64,000 bases of DNA from JANQOH01 sp965214495 (GCA_965214495.1 OZ243958.1:1178001-1242000), one strand, 5' to 3'; positions 9,755 to 19,592 are shown, counted from the stretch's first letter. Numbers and translations: made by a program. Notes: a model not told the origin generated them from the letters alone.

Positions 9755-12025
9755 CTACCCGCCGTTGTCCAGCGCCGCGACGATGCGCGGCGGCGACATC
9801 GGCAGGTCGGTCATCCGCAGCCCGATGGCGTCCTCGATGGCGTTCGCCACCGCCGCCATCGGCGGGATGATCGGCACTTCGCCGACCCCGCGCACGCCAT
9901 AGGGATGGCGCGGGTTGGGCACTTCGACGAGCACCGTATCGATCATCGGCAGGTCCGAGGCGACGGGCATCCGATAGTCGAGGAAACCCGGATTCTCGAG
10001 CCGGCCCTGATCGTCGTAGATATACTCCTCGTTGAGCGCCCAGCCGATCCCCTGCGCGACTCCGCCCTGCAACTGTCCCTCGACATAGGCGGGATGGATC
10101 GCCGTGCCCACGTCCTGAACCGCCGTATAGCGCAGGATCTTGACCGCGCCGGTCTCCTCGTCGACCTCGACGTCGCAGATATGGGCGCCGAACCCGGGCC
10201 CCGCCCCGCGCGCCGTGAACTGCGCGTGACCGTTGATCGGTCCGCCGCTGGCGGCGGAGCCGGCGGCGATCTCGGCGAGCGACATGGGCTCGAAATCGCC
10301 GGCATTGCTGCCCGCCGGGCGCGCCTCGCCGTTGTCCCAGGTCACCGCATCGACAGGGATGTCCCATATCTTCGCAGCGCGGCCGCGCAACTCCTCCACC
10401 ACCTGTTTCGCCGCCTCGACCACCGCCATACCGCTCGCGAACGTGACCCGGCTGCCGCCGGTCAGGAAGCTGTAGCCGATCGAGCTGGTGTCGGCGACGA
10501 TCGGCCGCACTTTCTCGACGTCGATTCCCAGTACTTCGGCGGCCATGATCGCCATCGAGGCGCGGCTGCCGCCGATATCGGGATTGCCCGTCGCCACGGT
10601 CGCCGAGCCGTCTTCGTTGATGTGGACTTCGGCGCTCGATTCGCCGCCGATGTTGAACCAGAAGCCGGTGGCGACCCCGCGGCCCTGCTTCGGCCCGAGC
10701 GCGGCCTTGTAGTGCGGGTGGTTCTTCGTCGCCGCCAGCGTCTCCACATAGCCGATGGGCCCGAACTTCGGTCCGTAGGCGGCCCTGGTGCCCTCCTTCG
10801 CAGCGTTCTTCTCGCGCAGTTCGATCGGGTCCATGCCGATCTTGCGCGCGAGCTCGTCGATCACGCTCTCGACCCCGAACTCCGAAATCGGCGCTCCGGG
10901 GGCACGATAGGCGGCCACCTTCGGGCGGTTGGTCACCACGTCGAAGCCGACCACCAGAACGTTGTCGAGATCGTAGGGGGCGAACGCGGTCATACAGCCG
11001 GGGCCGATCGGCGAACCCGGATAGGCGCCGGCCTGGTATTTGAGCTCCGCTTCCGCCGCCGTGATCCGCCCGTCGCAGGTGACGCCGATCCGGATGCGCG
11101 TCGCCGCGCCGGAGGTGGGTCCGCTGGCGCGGAACACTTCCTCACGGGTCATCGCCATGCGCACCGCGCGGCCGGACTTCTTCGACAGCAGCACCGCCAC
11201 CGGCTCCAGATAGACCAGGGTCTTGCCGCCGAAACCGCCGCCGATCTCGGCCGGGGTGACGCGAATCTGCGCCGCTTCGAGGCCGAGCATGTTCGCGGTG
11301 TAGTTGCGCACCATGAACTGGCCCTGGCTCGAGCACCAGATCTGGATCTGGCCGTCCTCCGAATATTCGGCGACCGCCGCGTGCGGCTCGATATAGCCCT
11401 GATGCACCGGTTTGGTGGTGAAGGAGCGTTCGATCGTCACGTCGGCCGCGGCGAAGCCCGTCTCCACGTCGCCGAGCTTGAACTCCATGCGTTTGGCGAC
11501 GTTCGACGGCTTTTCGGGTTTCGGAGTCACGCCGTCGGTGAACAGGTCGTCGTGCAGGATCGGCGCGTCGTCGGCCATCGCCTCGACGACGTCGATGACG
11601 TGCGGCAGGATCTCGTATTCCACGTCGATCAGCGCCGCCGCGCGCTCGGCGACCGCGGCGCTGGTGGCGGCCACCGCGGCGACCGCATGGCCGTCGTAGA
11701 GCACCTTGTCGCGGGCCATGACGTTCGCCGACAGGTCGCGCATGCTGACCTGCGCCTCGCCGGTGGAAAAGAACTCGGCAGCGTCGAGCGCCGGGAAATC
11801 CGCGCTCGTCACCACCGCCTTCACGCCCGGCAGGTCGTCCGCCTTCGATGTGTCGATCGACAGGATGCGGGCGTGCGCGTGCGGGCTGCGCACCACCTGC
11901 CCGAACAACATGCCGGGCAGGTTCAGATCGGCGCCGAAGCGGGCGCGTCCGGTGACCTTGTCGACCCCGTCGGGGCGAATCGGCCGGGTTCCGACCACTC
12001 GATATTCGGGATTGCCGTTCTTCAT
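9755..12025 (-). CDS. Molybdenum hydroxylase large subunit (xanthine dehydrogenase family)
   Basis: A 756-residue molybdopterin-binding subunit. It starts with the family hinge (IRPDGVDKVTGRARFGADL), has GGGFGGKT in the Mo-pterin region, AAYRAPGAPISEFGVES (the position of the CoxL loop, but not the CO-dehydrogenase AYRCSFR sequence), and near the end GVRGVGEVPIIPP, containing the catalytic Glu of the hydroxylases. It is therefore a purine/aldehyde/nicotinate-like hydroxylase rather than a CO dehydrogenase; the substrate is unknown. The ATG follows the 2Fe-2S subunit stop by 2 bases. Confidence 0.92.
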   Translation of the reverse strand: MKNGNPEYRVVGTRPIRPDGVDKVTGRARFGADLNLPGMLFGQVVRSPHAHARILSIDTSKADDLPGVKAVVTSADFPALDAAEFFSTGEAQVSMRDLSANVMARDKVLYDGHAVAAVAATSAAVAERAAALIDVEYEILPHVIDVVEAMADDAPILHDDLFTDGVTPKPEKPSNVAKRMEFKLGDVETGFAAADVTIERSFTTKPVHQGYIEPHAAVAEYSEDGQIQIWCSSQGQFMVRNYTANMLGLEAAQIRVTPAEIGGGFGGKTLVYLEPVAVLLSKKSGRAVRMAMTREEVFRASGPTSGAATRIRIGVTCDGRITAAEAELKYQAGAYPGSPIGPGCMTAFAPYDLDNVLVVGFDVVTNRPKVAAYRAPGAPISEFGVESVIDELARKIGMDPIELREKNAAKEGTRAAYGPKFGPIGYVETLAATKNHPHYKAALGPKQGRGVATGFWFNIGGESSAEVHINEDGSATVATGNPDIGGSRASMAIMAAEVLGIDVEKVRPIVADTSSIGYSFLTGGSRVTFASGMAVVEAAKQVVEELRGRAAKIWDIPVDAVTWDNGEARPAGSNAGDFEPMSLAEIAAGSAASGGPINGHAQFTARGAGPGFGAHICDVEVDEETGAVKILRYTAVQDVGTAIHPAYVEGQLQGGVAQGIGWALNEEYIYDDQGRLENPGFLDYRMPVASDLPMIDTVLVEVPNPRHPYGVRGVGEVPIIPPMAAVANAIEDAIGLRMTDLPMSPPRIVAALDNGG

Positions 12026-12027
12026 GG

Positions 12028-12507
12028 TCAGGCTCCTCTCATTTCCGCAGCCGCGCCCTGGACCGCGCGGACGATCTTGTCATAGCCGGTACAGCGGCAC
12101 AGATTGCCGGCCAGCCAGTACCGGATCTCGGTTTCGCTCGGGTCGGGATTGCGGTCGAGCAGGGCTTTCGCTGCGACCAGGAAGCCCGGCGTGCAGAAGC
12201 CGCACTGCAACGCCGCTTCTTCGAGGAACTTGCGCTGCACCGGGTGCAGCCTGTCGCCGTCCGCCATCCCCTCGATGGTCTCGACCTCCGCGCCCTCGGC
12301 TTCGACTCCGAGCGCGAGGCAGGCGCAGACCAGGCGCCCGTCGAGCATCACGCTGCACGCGCCGCAATCGCCCGACGCACAGCCTTCCTTGGTGCCGTTC
12401 AGCCGCAACTCGTCGCGCAGCACGTCGAGCAGGGTCTGCTCGGTGTCGCACAGGAACTCGACCGCCTCGCCGTTGACCGTGGTGGAAATATGATGTCGCG
12501 CCATCAT
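12028..12507 (-). CDS. Molybdenum hydroxylase 2Fe-2S subunit
   Basis: A 159-residue small subunit with two [2Fe-2S] clusters. The plant-ferredoxin-type cluster is C-x4-C-x2-C plus a fourth Cys (GCASGDCGAC, then CLAL region), and the C-terminal cluster is formed by QCGFCTPG and NLCRCTGY. It passes electrons from the Mo centre to the FAD subunit. The ATG at 12507 overlaps the stop of the FAD subunit (ATGA); a second ATG follows directly. Confidence 0.94.
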   Translation of the reverse strand: MMARHHISTTVNGEAVEFLCDTEQTLLDVLRDELRLNGTKEGCASGDCGACSVMLDGRLVCACLALGVEAEGAEVETIEGMADGDRLHPVQRKFLEEAALQCGFCTPGFLVAAKALLDRNPDPSETEIRYWLAGNLCRCTGYDKIVRAVQGAAAEMRGA

Positions 12508-13373
12508 TCGCTCCTCGCGCGTTCGTAAGCGATCGCCGCCGCCCGGCGCGCCAGCACCCCCGCGACCTTGATCCGGTAATCGACGGTGCCCCGCTTGTCG
12601 TCGATCGGGTTGCAGGCGTCGCGCGCCGCGCGGTCGAGCGCCGCGAGCGCGTCGTCGCCCAGCGACGTGCCGACCAGCGCCGCGCCGGCGGGGCCGACCA
12701 GCAACACCGTCGGCGCGACCGCGCCGAGCGAGACCCGCGCGCGGGTGATCGTCCCCGCCCCATCGACCTTCAGGCACACGCCCGCGCCGACGATCGCGAT
12801 ATCCATCTCGGTGCGCGGAATCATCCGCAGATAGGCGTCGCCGGTCCCCTCCGCCGACGCCGGCAGGCGGAAATCGACGACGACCTCGCCGGTTCGCAGC
12901 GCCGTCGAGCCGGGGCCGGTGCACACCTCCTCGGCCGCCAGTTCGCGCCGCCCGCCGGGGCCCGCCACCGTGCACACCGCGCCCGCCGCGACGAGGGCGG
13001 GAACGCTGTCGGCCGCCGGCGAGGCGTTGCAAAGATTGCCGCCGGGAGTCGCCCGACTCTGGATCTGCGTCGAGCCGATCAGCTCGACCGCCTCCACCAC
13101 GCCGGGCCAGGCGGCCTTGAGCGCCGCGTGCTCGCCCATCTCCGCGCCGCTCACCGCCGCGCCGACGCGGAACGCGCCGTTCTCCTGCGTGATCCGGCGC
13201 ATCTCGCGGATCTTCTTGACATCGACGATCAGGCCCGGGCGCACGACACCCGCGTGCATCTGGACCAACAGATCGGTGCCCCCGGCCAGCACCCGGCCGC
13301 CGCCGTTCGCCGTAGCGAGCAGCGCGACCGCGTCATCGACCGAGCGCGGGGCTTCATATCGTATCGCGTTCAT
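12504..13373 (-). CDS. Molybdenum hydroxylase FAD-binding subunit (CoxM/XdhB type)
   Basis: A 289-residue FAD_binding_5/CO_deh_flav_C protein. The pyrophosphate-binding motifs are VLAGGTDLLVQM (residues ~28-39) and TPGGNLCNASPAADS (~110-124). The ATG at 13373 gives the canonical MNAIRYEAPRSVDDAVALL start; the open frame upstream is repeat-derived. It is the first gene of the five-gene operon FAD - 2Fe2S - MoCo - MoaD-like - PhyH, so its promoter should lie in 13374-13560, between the gene and the repeat array. Confidence 0.92.
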   Translation of the reverse strand: MNAIRYEAPRSVDDAVALLATANGGGRVLAGGTDLLVQMHAGVVRPGLIVDVKKIREMRRITQENGAFRVGAAVSGAEMGEHAALKAAWPGVVEAVELIGSTQIQSRATPGGNLCNASPAADSVPALVAAGAVCTVAGPGGRRELAAEEVCTGPGSTALRTGEVVVDFRLPASAEGTGDAYLRMIPRTEMDIAIVGAGVCLKVDGAGTITRARVSLGAVAPTVLLVGPAGAALVGTSLGDDALAALDRAARDACNPIDDKRGTVDYRIKVAGVLARRAAAIAYERARSE

Positions 13374-13563
13374 GGGCTCCCTGCATGCCTTGCTGCCGCA
13401 CCCGCGACAAAACAAGCGACCGGCGCGGTCTTCCTCCGCGGCGGTCCGGGCGTTCTGTCCGGGAAGCGGGCCGTCACTGCGACCATCATAGAGTCCGCCA
13501 TCGCACGGCGCGAGAAAAATAGGTAGCGTCTCGGTCACGCCCCCGAACGAACCGCGATAATTT

Positions 13564-14300
13564 CTGTAGGGGCAACCCTTGTGGTTGCCCTCTTTGCCCC
13601 GGGAAGCGCCCACGTCGCCCGCCTGTTCGGAGGTTCGGGCGCCCACAAGGGACGCCCCTACAGACGGGTCGATGCCGCCTGGCGCCGCTGTGCCGCCGTC
13701 GTCACCGGCACGCCCCCGAACGAACCGCGATAAGTTCTGTAGGGGCAACCCTTGTGGTTGCCCTCTTTGCCCCGGGAAGCGCCCTCGTCGCCCGCCTGTT
13801 CGGAGGTTCGGGCGCCCACAAGGGACGCCCCTACAGACGGGTCGATGCCGCCTGGCGCCGCTGTGCCGCCGTCGTCACCGGCACGCCCCCGAACGAACCG
13901 CGATAAGTTCTGTAGGGGCAACCCTTGTGGTTGCCCTCTTTGCCCCGGGAAGCGCCCTCGTCGCCCGCCTGTTCGGAGGTTCGGGCGCCCACAAGGGACG
14001 CCCCTACAGACGGGTCGATGCCGCCTGGCGCCGCTGTGCCGCCGTCGTCACCGGCACGCCCCCGAACGAACCGCGATAAGTTCTGTAGGGGCAACCCTTG
14101 TGGTTGCCCTCTTTGCCCCGGGAGGGCCCACGTCGCCCGCCTGTTCGGAGGTTCGGGCGCCCACAAGGGACGCCCCTACAGACGGGTCGATGCCGCCTGG
14201 CGCCGCTGTGCCGCCGTCGTCACCGGCACGCCCCCGAACGAACCGCGATAATTTCTGTAGGGGCAACCCTTGTGGTTGCCCTCTTCGCCCCGGGAGGCGC
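13564..14300. repeat. Second tandem array of the hairpin module, 173-bp period, five copies
   Basis: Same inverted-repeat core as the 7449 array (TGTAGGGGCAACCCTTGTGG / complementary arm) but with a different 'CTCTTTGCCCCGGGAAGCGC' spacer. Cores begin near 13565, 13738, 13911, 14084 and 14256; the period is 173 bp (last 172), and the last copy is cut after its first arm. Copies are almost identical. The 1.2 kb between the FAD subunit start (13373) and the TPR gene (14564) holds this array, ~190 bp of probable promoter, and ~260 bp with no recognisable gene. Confidence 0.92.
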
Positions 14301-14563
14301 CCTCGTCGCCCGCCCTTTCATGCCGCCCCCGCGCCGCCCCTCATCGGCGAAACACGCCGGCGAACGGCCACCGCCGCCATGCCATGCCCCGGACGCCCGA
14401 ACCGTCGTGCCCGGACCTGTTCCGGGCATCCATGCTCCGTGACGTTTCCCGGCCCCGCACCAGACGTCTTTCGTCACGCCGGGCGGGAGTCCGCCCATCG
14501 AGTCGACCGGCGTAAACCCGACGCCGCTTTTCTTTCGCTCGGCGACGGCGCATAGTGCCGCTC

Positions 14564-15121
14564 ATGGCAGGTTCGATCGCGCGTATCGTTGCGTGGGCGC
14601 TGATCGTTGCGGCGTGGAGCCAGCCCGGCGCCGCACGGCAGGACGACCCGCGACTCGATTCGTTGTTCGCCGCGCTGCAAGCCGCCGAACCGCCGCCCGA
14701 CCTCTCGCGTATCGAGGCCGCGATCTGGGCGATCTGGCTCGAGTCCGGCGACCGGACGCTCGACGCGGTCATGACCGAGGGCATCCGCGCCATGAGCGCG
14801 GGCGATCACGCGGGCGCGCTGACATCGTTCAACACCCTGGTCGATGCGGCGCCCGATTTCGCCGAAGGATGGAACAAACGCGCCACCCTCTATTGGCTGA
14901 TGGGCGATTTCGAGGCTTCCGCCGCGGACGTCGACCGGACCCTGGCTCTGGAGCCCCGCCATTTCGGCGCCCTGTCCGGTCTGGCGATGATCCGCATGGC
15001 GCAACGCCGCTTTCAGGAAGCCCACGACGCTCTGCGGCAGATGCTCTCGGTTCATCCCCATGCGGAAGGCGCGCGGCGCCGGCTCGAACGCCTCGGGCGA
15101 CAACTCGGCCGCGAAGCCTGA
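14564..15121 (+). CDS. Secreted TPR protein
   Basis: A 185-residue protein with an N-terminal signal-like segment (IARIVAWALIVAAWSQPGAA) and about three tetratricopeptide repeats between residues ~70 and 175 (GDHAGALTSFNTLVDAAPDF, GDFEASAADVDRTLALEPRH, RRFQEAHDALRQML). TPRs mediate protein contacts; similar short periplasmic TPR proteins are common in Alphaproteobacteria with no assigned role. ATG 14564 is preferred over a GTG nine bases upstream. Convergent with pyk (23 bp apart). Confidence 0.8.
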   Translation: MAGSIARIVAWALIVAAWSQPGAARQDDPRLDSLFAALQAAEPPPDLSRIEAAIWAIWLESGDRTLDAVMTEGIRAMSAGDHAGALTSFNTLVDAAPDFAEGWNKRATLYWLMGDFEASAADVDRTLALEPRHFGALSGLAMIRMAQRRFQEAHDALRQMLSVHPHAEGARRRLERLGRQLGREA

Positions 15122-15143
15122 GCGACGCCGCCGGGTGCGCGCC

Positions 15144-16610
15144 CTACTCGCCTCCGATCATCGGCCGCGGTTTTCGTCGTCGCTCGACGAATCGCGGAAC
15201 GTAGGCGATGTGCAGCAGGTTCGTCGCACCGGGCGTGCCGAACGGAACCCCGGCCACGATCACCAGGCGGTCGCCGTCCGCCGCATAGCCGCGGAACGTC
15301 GCCGCACGGCACGCACGGTCGATCATATCGTCGAAATCGCGCGCGTCGTCGCCGCGGACGCAGCGCACGCCCCATACCAGCGCGAGGCGGCGCGCCATCG
15401 ACTGCACCGGGGTCAGGCACAGAATCGGCATGTCGGGCCGTTCGCGCGCGGCGCGGAGCGCGGTCGCGCCGGACTGCGTGTACGTGACGATGGCCGCCGC
15501 GCCGGTCGTGTGGGCGACTTGGCGCGCCGCCGCGCTCAACGCATCGGCCGCGGTCGGGCTCGGCGCTGCGTGGGCGGCAAACAGCATTTGCCCGTGCAAC
15601 GGGTCGTGTTCGACCCGCTCGATGATACGGTGCATCATATCGACCGTCTCGATCGGGAACGTACCGGCCGCGGTTTCCGCCGACAGCATCAATGCGTCGC
15701 CGCCGTCATAGACGGCCGTCGCCACGTCCGACGCCTCGGCGCGCGTCGGCTCCGGCGCGCGGATCATCGAATCGAGCATTTGAGTCGCCACCACCACCGG
15801 CTTTCCGGCCTCGCGTGCGGCGCGTACGATCTGCTTTTGAATGCTCGGCACCTGTTCGGGCCGCATTTCCACGCCGAGGTCGCCGCGCGCCACCATGATC
15901 CCGTCGGCAAGTTCGAGGATCTCGTCGAACCGTTCGACTGCCGCCGGCTTCTCGATCTTCGCCATCAGCGCCACATCCGGTCCCGCAAGCCGCCGCGCCT
16001 CGGCGATGTCCGCGGGCCGTTGCACGAAGCTCAGCGCCAGCCAGTCGACGCCGAGCCCCACCGCGAAGGCGAGGTCGCGGTGGTCCTTCGGCGTCAGCGC
16101 CTTGAGCGGAAGCTCGACGCCCGGCACGTTCACTCCCTTGTGGTCCGACAGCGGCCCCGCGACCGTCACCCGCGTATCCGCCCGGTCGGCGCCGGCTTCG
16201 ACGACGCGCAGGCGCACCCGACCGTCGTCCAGCAACAGGTCCGTCCCCGGCCGGAGTGCCGCGAACACTTCACGATGCGGTAGCTGAACCCGCGAGTGGT
16301 CCCCCGCTTCCGCCGCGGAATCGAGACGGAAGCGTGCGCCCCGTTCGAGCGTCGTCGATCCCCCGGCGAAGGCTCCGATACGCAGCTTCGGACCCTGAAG
16401 ATCGGCCACTACGGCGATCGGATGGACGGCGTCGGCTTCCACCGCGCGGACCGCCGCATGGAGCGCCGCCATGCCGGCGTGGTCGCCATGGCTGAAATTG
16501 AGGCGGAATGCATCCGCCCCCGCTTCGTAGAGCGCGGCGATGCGCTCGCGCGTCGCGGTCGCCGGGCCGAGAGTCGCCAGGATTTTCGCGCGCCGCTCGC
16601 GCCGCCGCAC
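15144..16610 (-). CDS. pyk: Pyruvate kinase
   Basis: A 488-residue enzyme converting phosphoenolpyruvate and ADP to pyruvate and ATP. Signatures are KILATLGPAT at the N-terminus, RLNFSHG, VADLQGPKLRIG, the Mg-binding MAKIEKPAAVERFDEI, MVARGDLGVEM and ATQMLDSMI..PTRAE. The start is a GTG at 16610, 2 bases after the glycerate kinase stop; the open frame continues upstream but that part is the shadow of ttuD. Pairing with ttuD is common in Alphaproteobacteria and feeds glycerate into lower glycolysis. Confidence 0.94.
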   Translation of the reverse strand: MRRRERRAKILATLGPATATRERIAALYEAGADAFRLNFSHGDHAGMAALHAAVRAVEADAVHPIAVVADLQGPKLRIGAFAGGSTTLERGARFRLDSAAEAGDHSRVQLPHREVFAALRPGTDLLLDDGRVRLRVVEAGADRADTRVTVAGPLSDHKGVNVPGVELPLKALTPKDHRDLAFAVGLGVDWLALSFVQRPADIAEARRLAGPDVALMAKIEKPAAVERFDEILELADGIMVARGDLGVEMRPEQVPSIQKQIVRAAREAGKPVVVATQMLDSMIRAPEPTRAEASDVATAVYDGGDALMLSAETAAGTFPIETVDMMHRIIERVEHDPLHGQMLFAAHAAPSPTAADALSAAARQVAHTTGAAAIVTYTQSGATALRAARERPDMPILCLTPVQSMARRLALVWGVRCVRGDDARDFDDMIDRACRAATFRGYAADGDRLVIVAGVPFGTPGATNLLHIAYVPRFVERRRKPRPMIGGE

Positions 16611-16612
16611 GC

Positions 16613-17890
16613 TCAGCCTCCGGGACCGGACACCAGAACCGCCCGGAAGTCGTTGACGTTGGTGAGGGTCGGCCCCGTGACCAGCAGGTCGTCGAGCGCG
16701 GCGAAAAACCCGTATGCGTCGTTGCGGGCCAGATGCGCGCGCGCGTCGATACCCGCGTCTGCGGCGCGTCGCAGGCTGTCGGGCGACGCGAACGCGCCGG
16801 CGTTGTCCTCGCTGCCGTCGATCCCGTCGGTATCGCCGGCGAATGCGTGTATGCCGGGCCGACCGTCGAGCGCGATGGCAAGCGCGAGCAGGAACTCCGC
16901 GTTCCGCCCGCCGCGCCCGGAGCCGGCGACGGTCACCGTGGTCTCTCCGCCCGAGAGAAGCGCGCAGGGCGCTCGCGCGGGCTGTCCGCGCAACGCGATC
17001 TGGCGCGCGATCGCGGCATGTACAAGCGCCACGTCGCGCGCCTCGCCCTCGATCGAATCGCTCAGGATCAAGGGGCGGTATCCTGCCTCGCGCGCAACCT
17101 CGGCCGCCACTTCCAGCGCCGCTTGCGGAGTCGCGACGATGGCCGTCCCGCTGCGCGCCAGACGCGGGTCGCCGGGCTTCGGGGTTTCGCCGCTTTCGGT
17201 CTCCAGATGCACGGCGACCGTCGCCGGCGGCGCGATCGCATACTTTGCCAGCACCCCGCGCGCGTCCGCGCAGGTCGTCGGGTCCGGCGCCGTCGGACCG
17301 GACGCGATCACCGCGGGGTCGTCCCCCGGCACGTCGGAGATCGACAGCGTCTCGACTCGCGCCGGCCACGCCGCCGCCGCCAGGCGGCCGCCCTTGATCG
17401 CGGACAGATGCTTGCGCACGCAGTTGATCTCCGAGATCGTCGCCCCCGAACGTAGCAGTGCGCCGGTCACCGCCTGCTTGTCGGCGAGCGTCACGCCGGG
17501 CGCCGGCACGGTCAGCAGCGCCGACCCGCCGCCGGAAATCAGGCACAGAACCAGGTCATCCTCGCCCAACCCCGTCACCTTGTCGCGAATCTCGCGCGCC
17601 GCCTCCAGACCGGCGCGGTCCGGAACCGGATGCGCGGCTTCCACAACCCGGATGCGTTCGGTCGGGCAGCGATGGCCGTAGCGCGTGACGACCAGCCCGT
17701 CGAGCGCCGTGTCGGGCCAGGCGCGCTCGACCGCGCGCGCCATCGCCGCCGCCCCCTTGCCGGCGCCGACGACGACGGTCCGCCCCCGCGGCCGCACCGG
17801 CAGATGCGCCGCGAGAGTCGCCGCCGGATCCGCCGCCGCCACCGCCGCGTCGAACATCGCGCGCAACACTTCCCTCGCCTGTCGCTTCAT
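16613..17890 (-). CDS. ttuD: Glycerate 2-kinase (TtuD/GckA, MOFRL family)
   Basis: A 425-residue MOFRL-type kinase, often annotated as hydroxypyruvate reductase. Recognised by VVVGAGKGAAAMARAVE, CLISGGGSALL, the NCVRKHLSAIKGG segment, SDVPGDDPAVIASGPT and the C-terminal LLSGGETTVTVAG...GGRNAEFLLA and AGDTDGIDG blocks. It phosphorylates D-glycerate to 2-phosphoglycerate. ATG 17890 gives MKRQAREVLRAMF, the normal start. Operon with pyk. Confidence 0.9.
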   Translation of the reverse strand: MKRQAREVLRAMFDAAVAAADPAATLAAHLPVRPRGRTVVVGAGKGAAAMARAVERAWPDTALDGLVVTRYGHRCPTERIRVVEAAHPVPDRAGLEAAREIRDKVTGLGEDDLVLCLISGGGSALLTVPAPGVTLADKQAVTGALLRSGATISEINCVRKHLSAIKGGRLAAAAWPARVETLSISDVPGDDPAVIASGPTAPDPTTCADARGVLAKYAIAPPATVAVHLETESGETPKPGDPRLARSGTAIVATPQAALEVAAEVAREAGYRPLILSDSIEGEARDVALVHAAIARQIALRGQPARAPCALLSGGETTVTVAGSGRGGRNAEFLLALAIALDGRPGIHAFAGDTDGIDGSEDNAGAFASPDSLRRAADAGIDARAHLARNDAYGFFAALDDLLVTGPTLTNVNDFRAVLVSGPGG

Positions 17891-17984
17891 CTCTGCCGCA
17901 CCCCGCGCATCGCCGATCCCCTTCCGACCTGCGCCCGCAATCGCGAGAAGGAACGGAACCCGGCGCGATTGCAAGTCCATGCGC

Positions 17985-18210
17985 GCCGCCGTCCCGCTGT
18001 CATCGCCGGCACGAACCCACATAAACCGCGACAATCCCTGTAGGGGTAACCCTTGTGGTTGCCCTCCCTTGCCGGGCTCCTGTTCCGGGGGTCGAGCGCC
18101 TGCAGGTAGGTCGATGCCGCTTGGCGCATCCATCCGTTCGCGGCGGCCTGGAGGCGCCGCTGTCCCGCCGTCGTCACCAGCACGAACCCGAACGAACCGC
18201 AATCATTCTC
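17985..18210. repeat. Single decayed copy of the hairpin module
   Basis: The 400-bp gap between ttuD (17890) and the barrel gene (18308) carries one degraded unit. The first arm (CTGTAGGGGTAACCCTTGTG) is intact from 18038, but the matching arm is reduced to GGGTCGAGCGCCTGCAGG. Flanking 'CGTCACCAGCACGAACCCGAACGAACCGC' -like sequence shows the same family as both arrays. No gene seen in this gap. Confidence 0.8.
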
Positions 18211-18307
18211 AAACTGGGACACTACCCGTCGAAGGGCGGGATTGACAGGCGCGCTCGGCGGTCGTTATTCGACCGGCAAGTGAATGCGCAATCTGGAGAT
18301 GAAGATC

Positions 18308-19592
18308 ATGTACCCCCCCCTCCCCCCGCACCGCTGACTGTATAAACCCGAGCCGCTTCTTCCGGCGCAACCGCGCCGCGGCGATTTTTACGGCGGCGAT
18401 CGCAGCCGTAGCCTTCGGCTCCACCGCCGAGGCGCGCGGCCTTTTCGACGTTGAGGTGACGGTTGGCGAGGAAACCGAGAAACGCGGCTATTCCAACGCC
18501 GAAGAAGCCCTGCGGTCTTTCGAGAACGACCGGATCGAAGCCTTGTTTCCGAACTACGACGCGGTGCAGACGGTATTCGTCGCTATCGATTTTCGCGGTC
18601 TGCCGATAACGGCCTCTCTGGTGAACGGCGCGCTTGTCTTCAAGGTGCCGTCGCTCGACATCGGGGAGAAGTTCTACGGCGAGGGCGCGACCTCCGCCGA
18701 GCAGCGCGACTCTGCCATCGACAAGTTCGTCGAATTCCTGGAGAGCGAGGGGGGCGATATACTGGATCGCATTCAGCGGGAACTCGCCCGCGTCTCGCCG
18801 GTAGATCCGGTCGCCGGCAACCCGAACAGCCTCCAATCGAACTTGGTACAGGACGCGTTCGACAGCGGCGCGTTCGCGACCGGCCAGGCATCGACGGAAA
18901 ACCGGACCGGCCTCGCCGTCTCCGGCGGCGTCTTCCAGTCGGGGGACTTCGAGGGCCGGTCGGTCACGATTCCGCTCAGCCGCGATTTCCATTTCGACAG
19001 CAGGCCGGGGATGAAGCTCGAGGTCAAGCTGCCGATCACCTTGGTCGAGACCGAAGACGCGCAGATCTACTCCATCTCGCCGAGCCTCGCGTTGACCGCG
19101 CCGGTCAACGACCGCTGGTCGCTGACCCCGGGCCTCTCCTGGGGGGTCAGCGGCTCCATCGATGCCGCATCCGTGGCGCAGATGGCCGGTGCGACGCTGA
19201 CCAGCAAATACCGTGTCCCCGATCTGCCGACCGAAGGCGCGAGCATGACCGTCGGCAATATGGTCGGCTACGTCCAGACATTGCCGTTCGCCTACCAGGA
19301 TTTCAGTTTCGATCCGGGCATCCGGAACACGGTGCTGAAGAACGGCCTGATGATCGAGCAGCCGGTCGGAGCCGAGTTGTACGGAGAGGAGATGACCGCC
19401 CAGCTGTCCTACGCCCACAGCCGGTTCTTCGGAACGGATCTCTACATGAACGGCTACCACGAGGTGGCGGTGAGCCTCGGTACGCCGGTGGAGGGAATCG
19501 AGACGATTACCGACGAACTCCGCCTGGGCGTCGCCTACACCTTCGGCAACGACTACCAGTCCGTCACGTTCAATCTCGGTTACAGGTTCTAG
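18308..19592 (+). CDS. Outer-membrane beta-barrel protein, signal peptide separated by a frame break at C8
   Basis: From 18330 onward one frame encodes a basic-hydrophobic signal peptide (RRNRAAAIFTAAIAAVAFG..AEA-RG) and a ~390-residue mature protein with many amphipathic beta strands ending in LGYRF, the aromatic C-terminus of outer-membrane barrels. No start codon exists in that frame upstream. A well-placed ATG (18308, GGAG nine bases before) opens MYPPLP.. but is one base out of phase; deleting one C from the C8 run at 18313-18320 joins them. A GTG at 18456 could start a version without a signal peptide, which is less likely. Transport or adhesion role unknown. Confidence 0.65.
18313..18320 (+). 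repeat. C8 homopolymer near the start of the barrel gene
   Basis: Eight C, then T and six more C, within the first five codons after the ATG at 18308. Loss of one C would put the ATG in frame with the signal peptide. It behaves like a contingency tract or a sequencing slip. Confidence 0.7.

Noticed and set aside
9755..12025. Aerobic carbon monoxide dehydrogenase CoxL
   Set aside because: The active-site loop reads AAYRAPGAP rather than the CoxL AYRCSFR sequence, so a general molybdenum hydroxylase is the safer call.
9554..12085. 843-residue plus-strand open frame over the Mo hydroxylase
   Set aside because: Antisense shadow of the large subunit; Arg/His-rich composition and no recognisable domain.
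13579..14555. Open frames across the second array
   Set aside because: Same cause; they follow the 173-bp period and end wherever the array ends.
18456..19592. GTG 18456 as the true start of the barrel protein
   Set aside because: It would discard an in-frame signal peptide immediately upstream, which an outer-membrane barrel needs; a frame break at C8 explains the missing start better.
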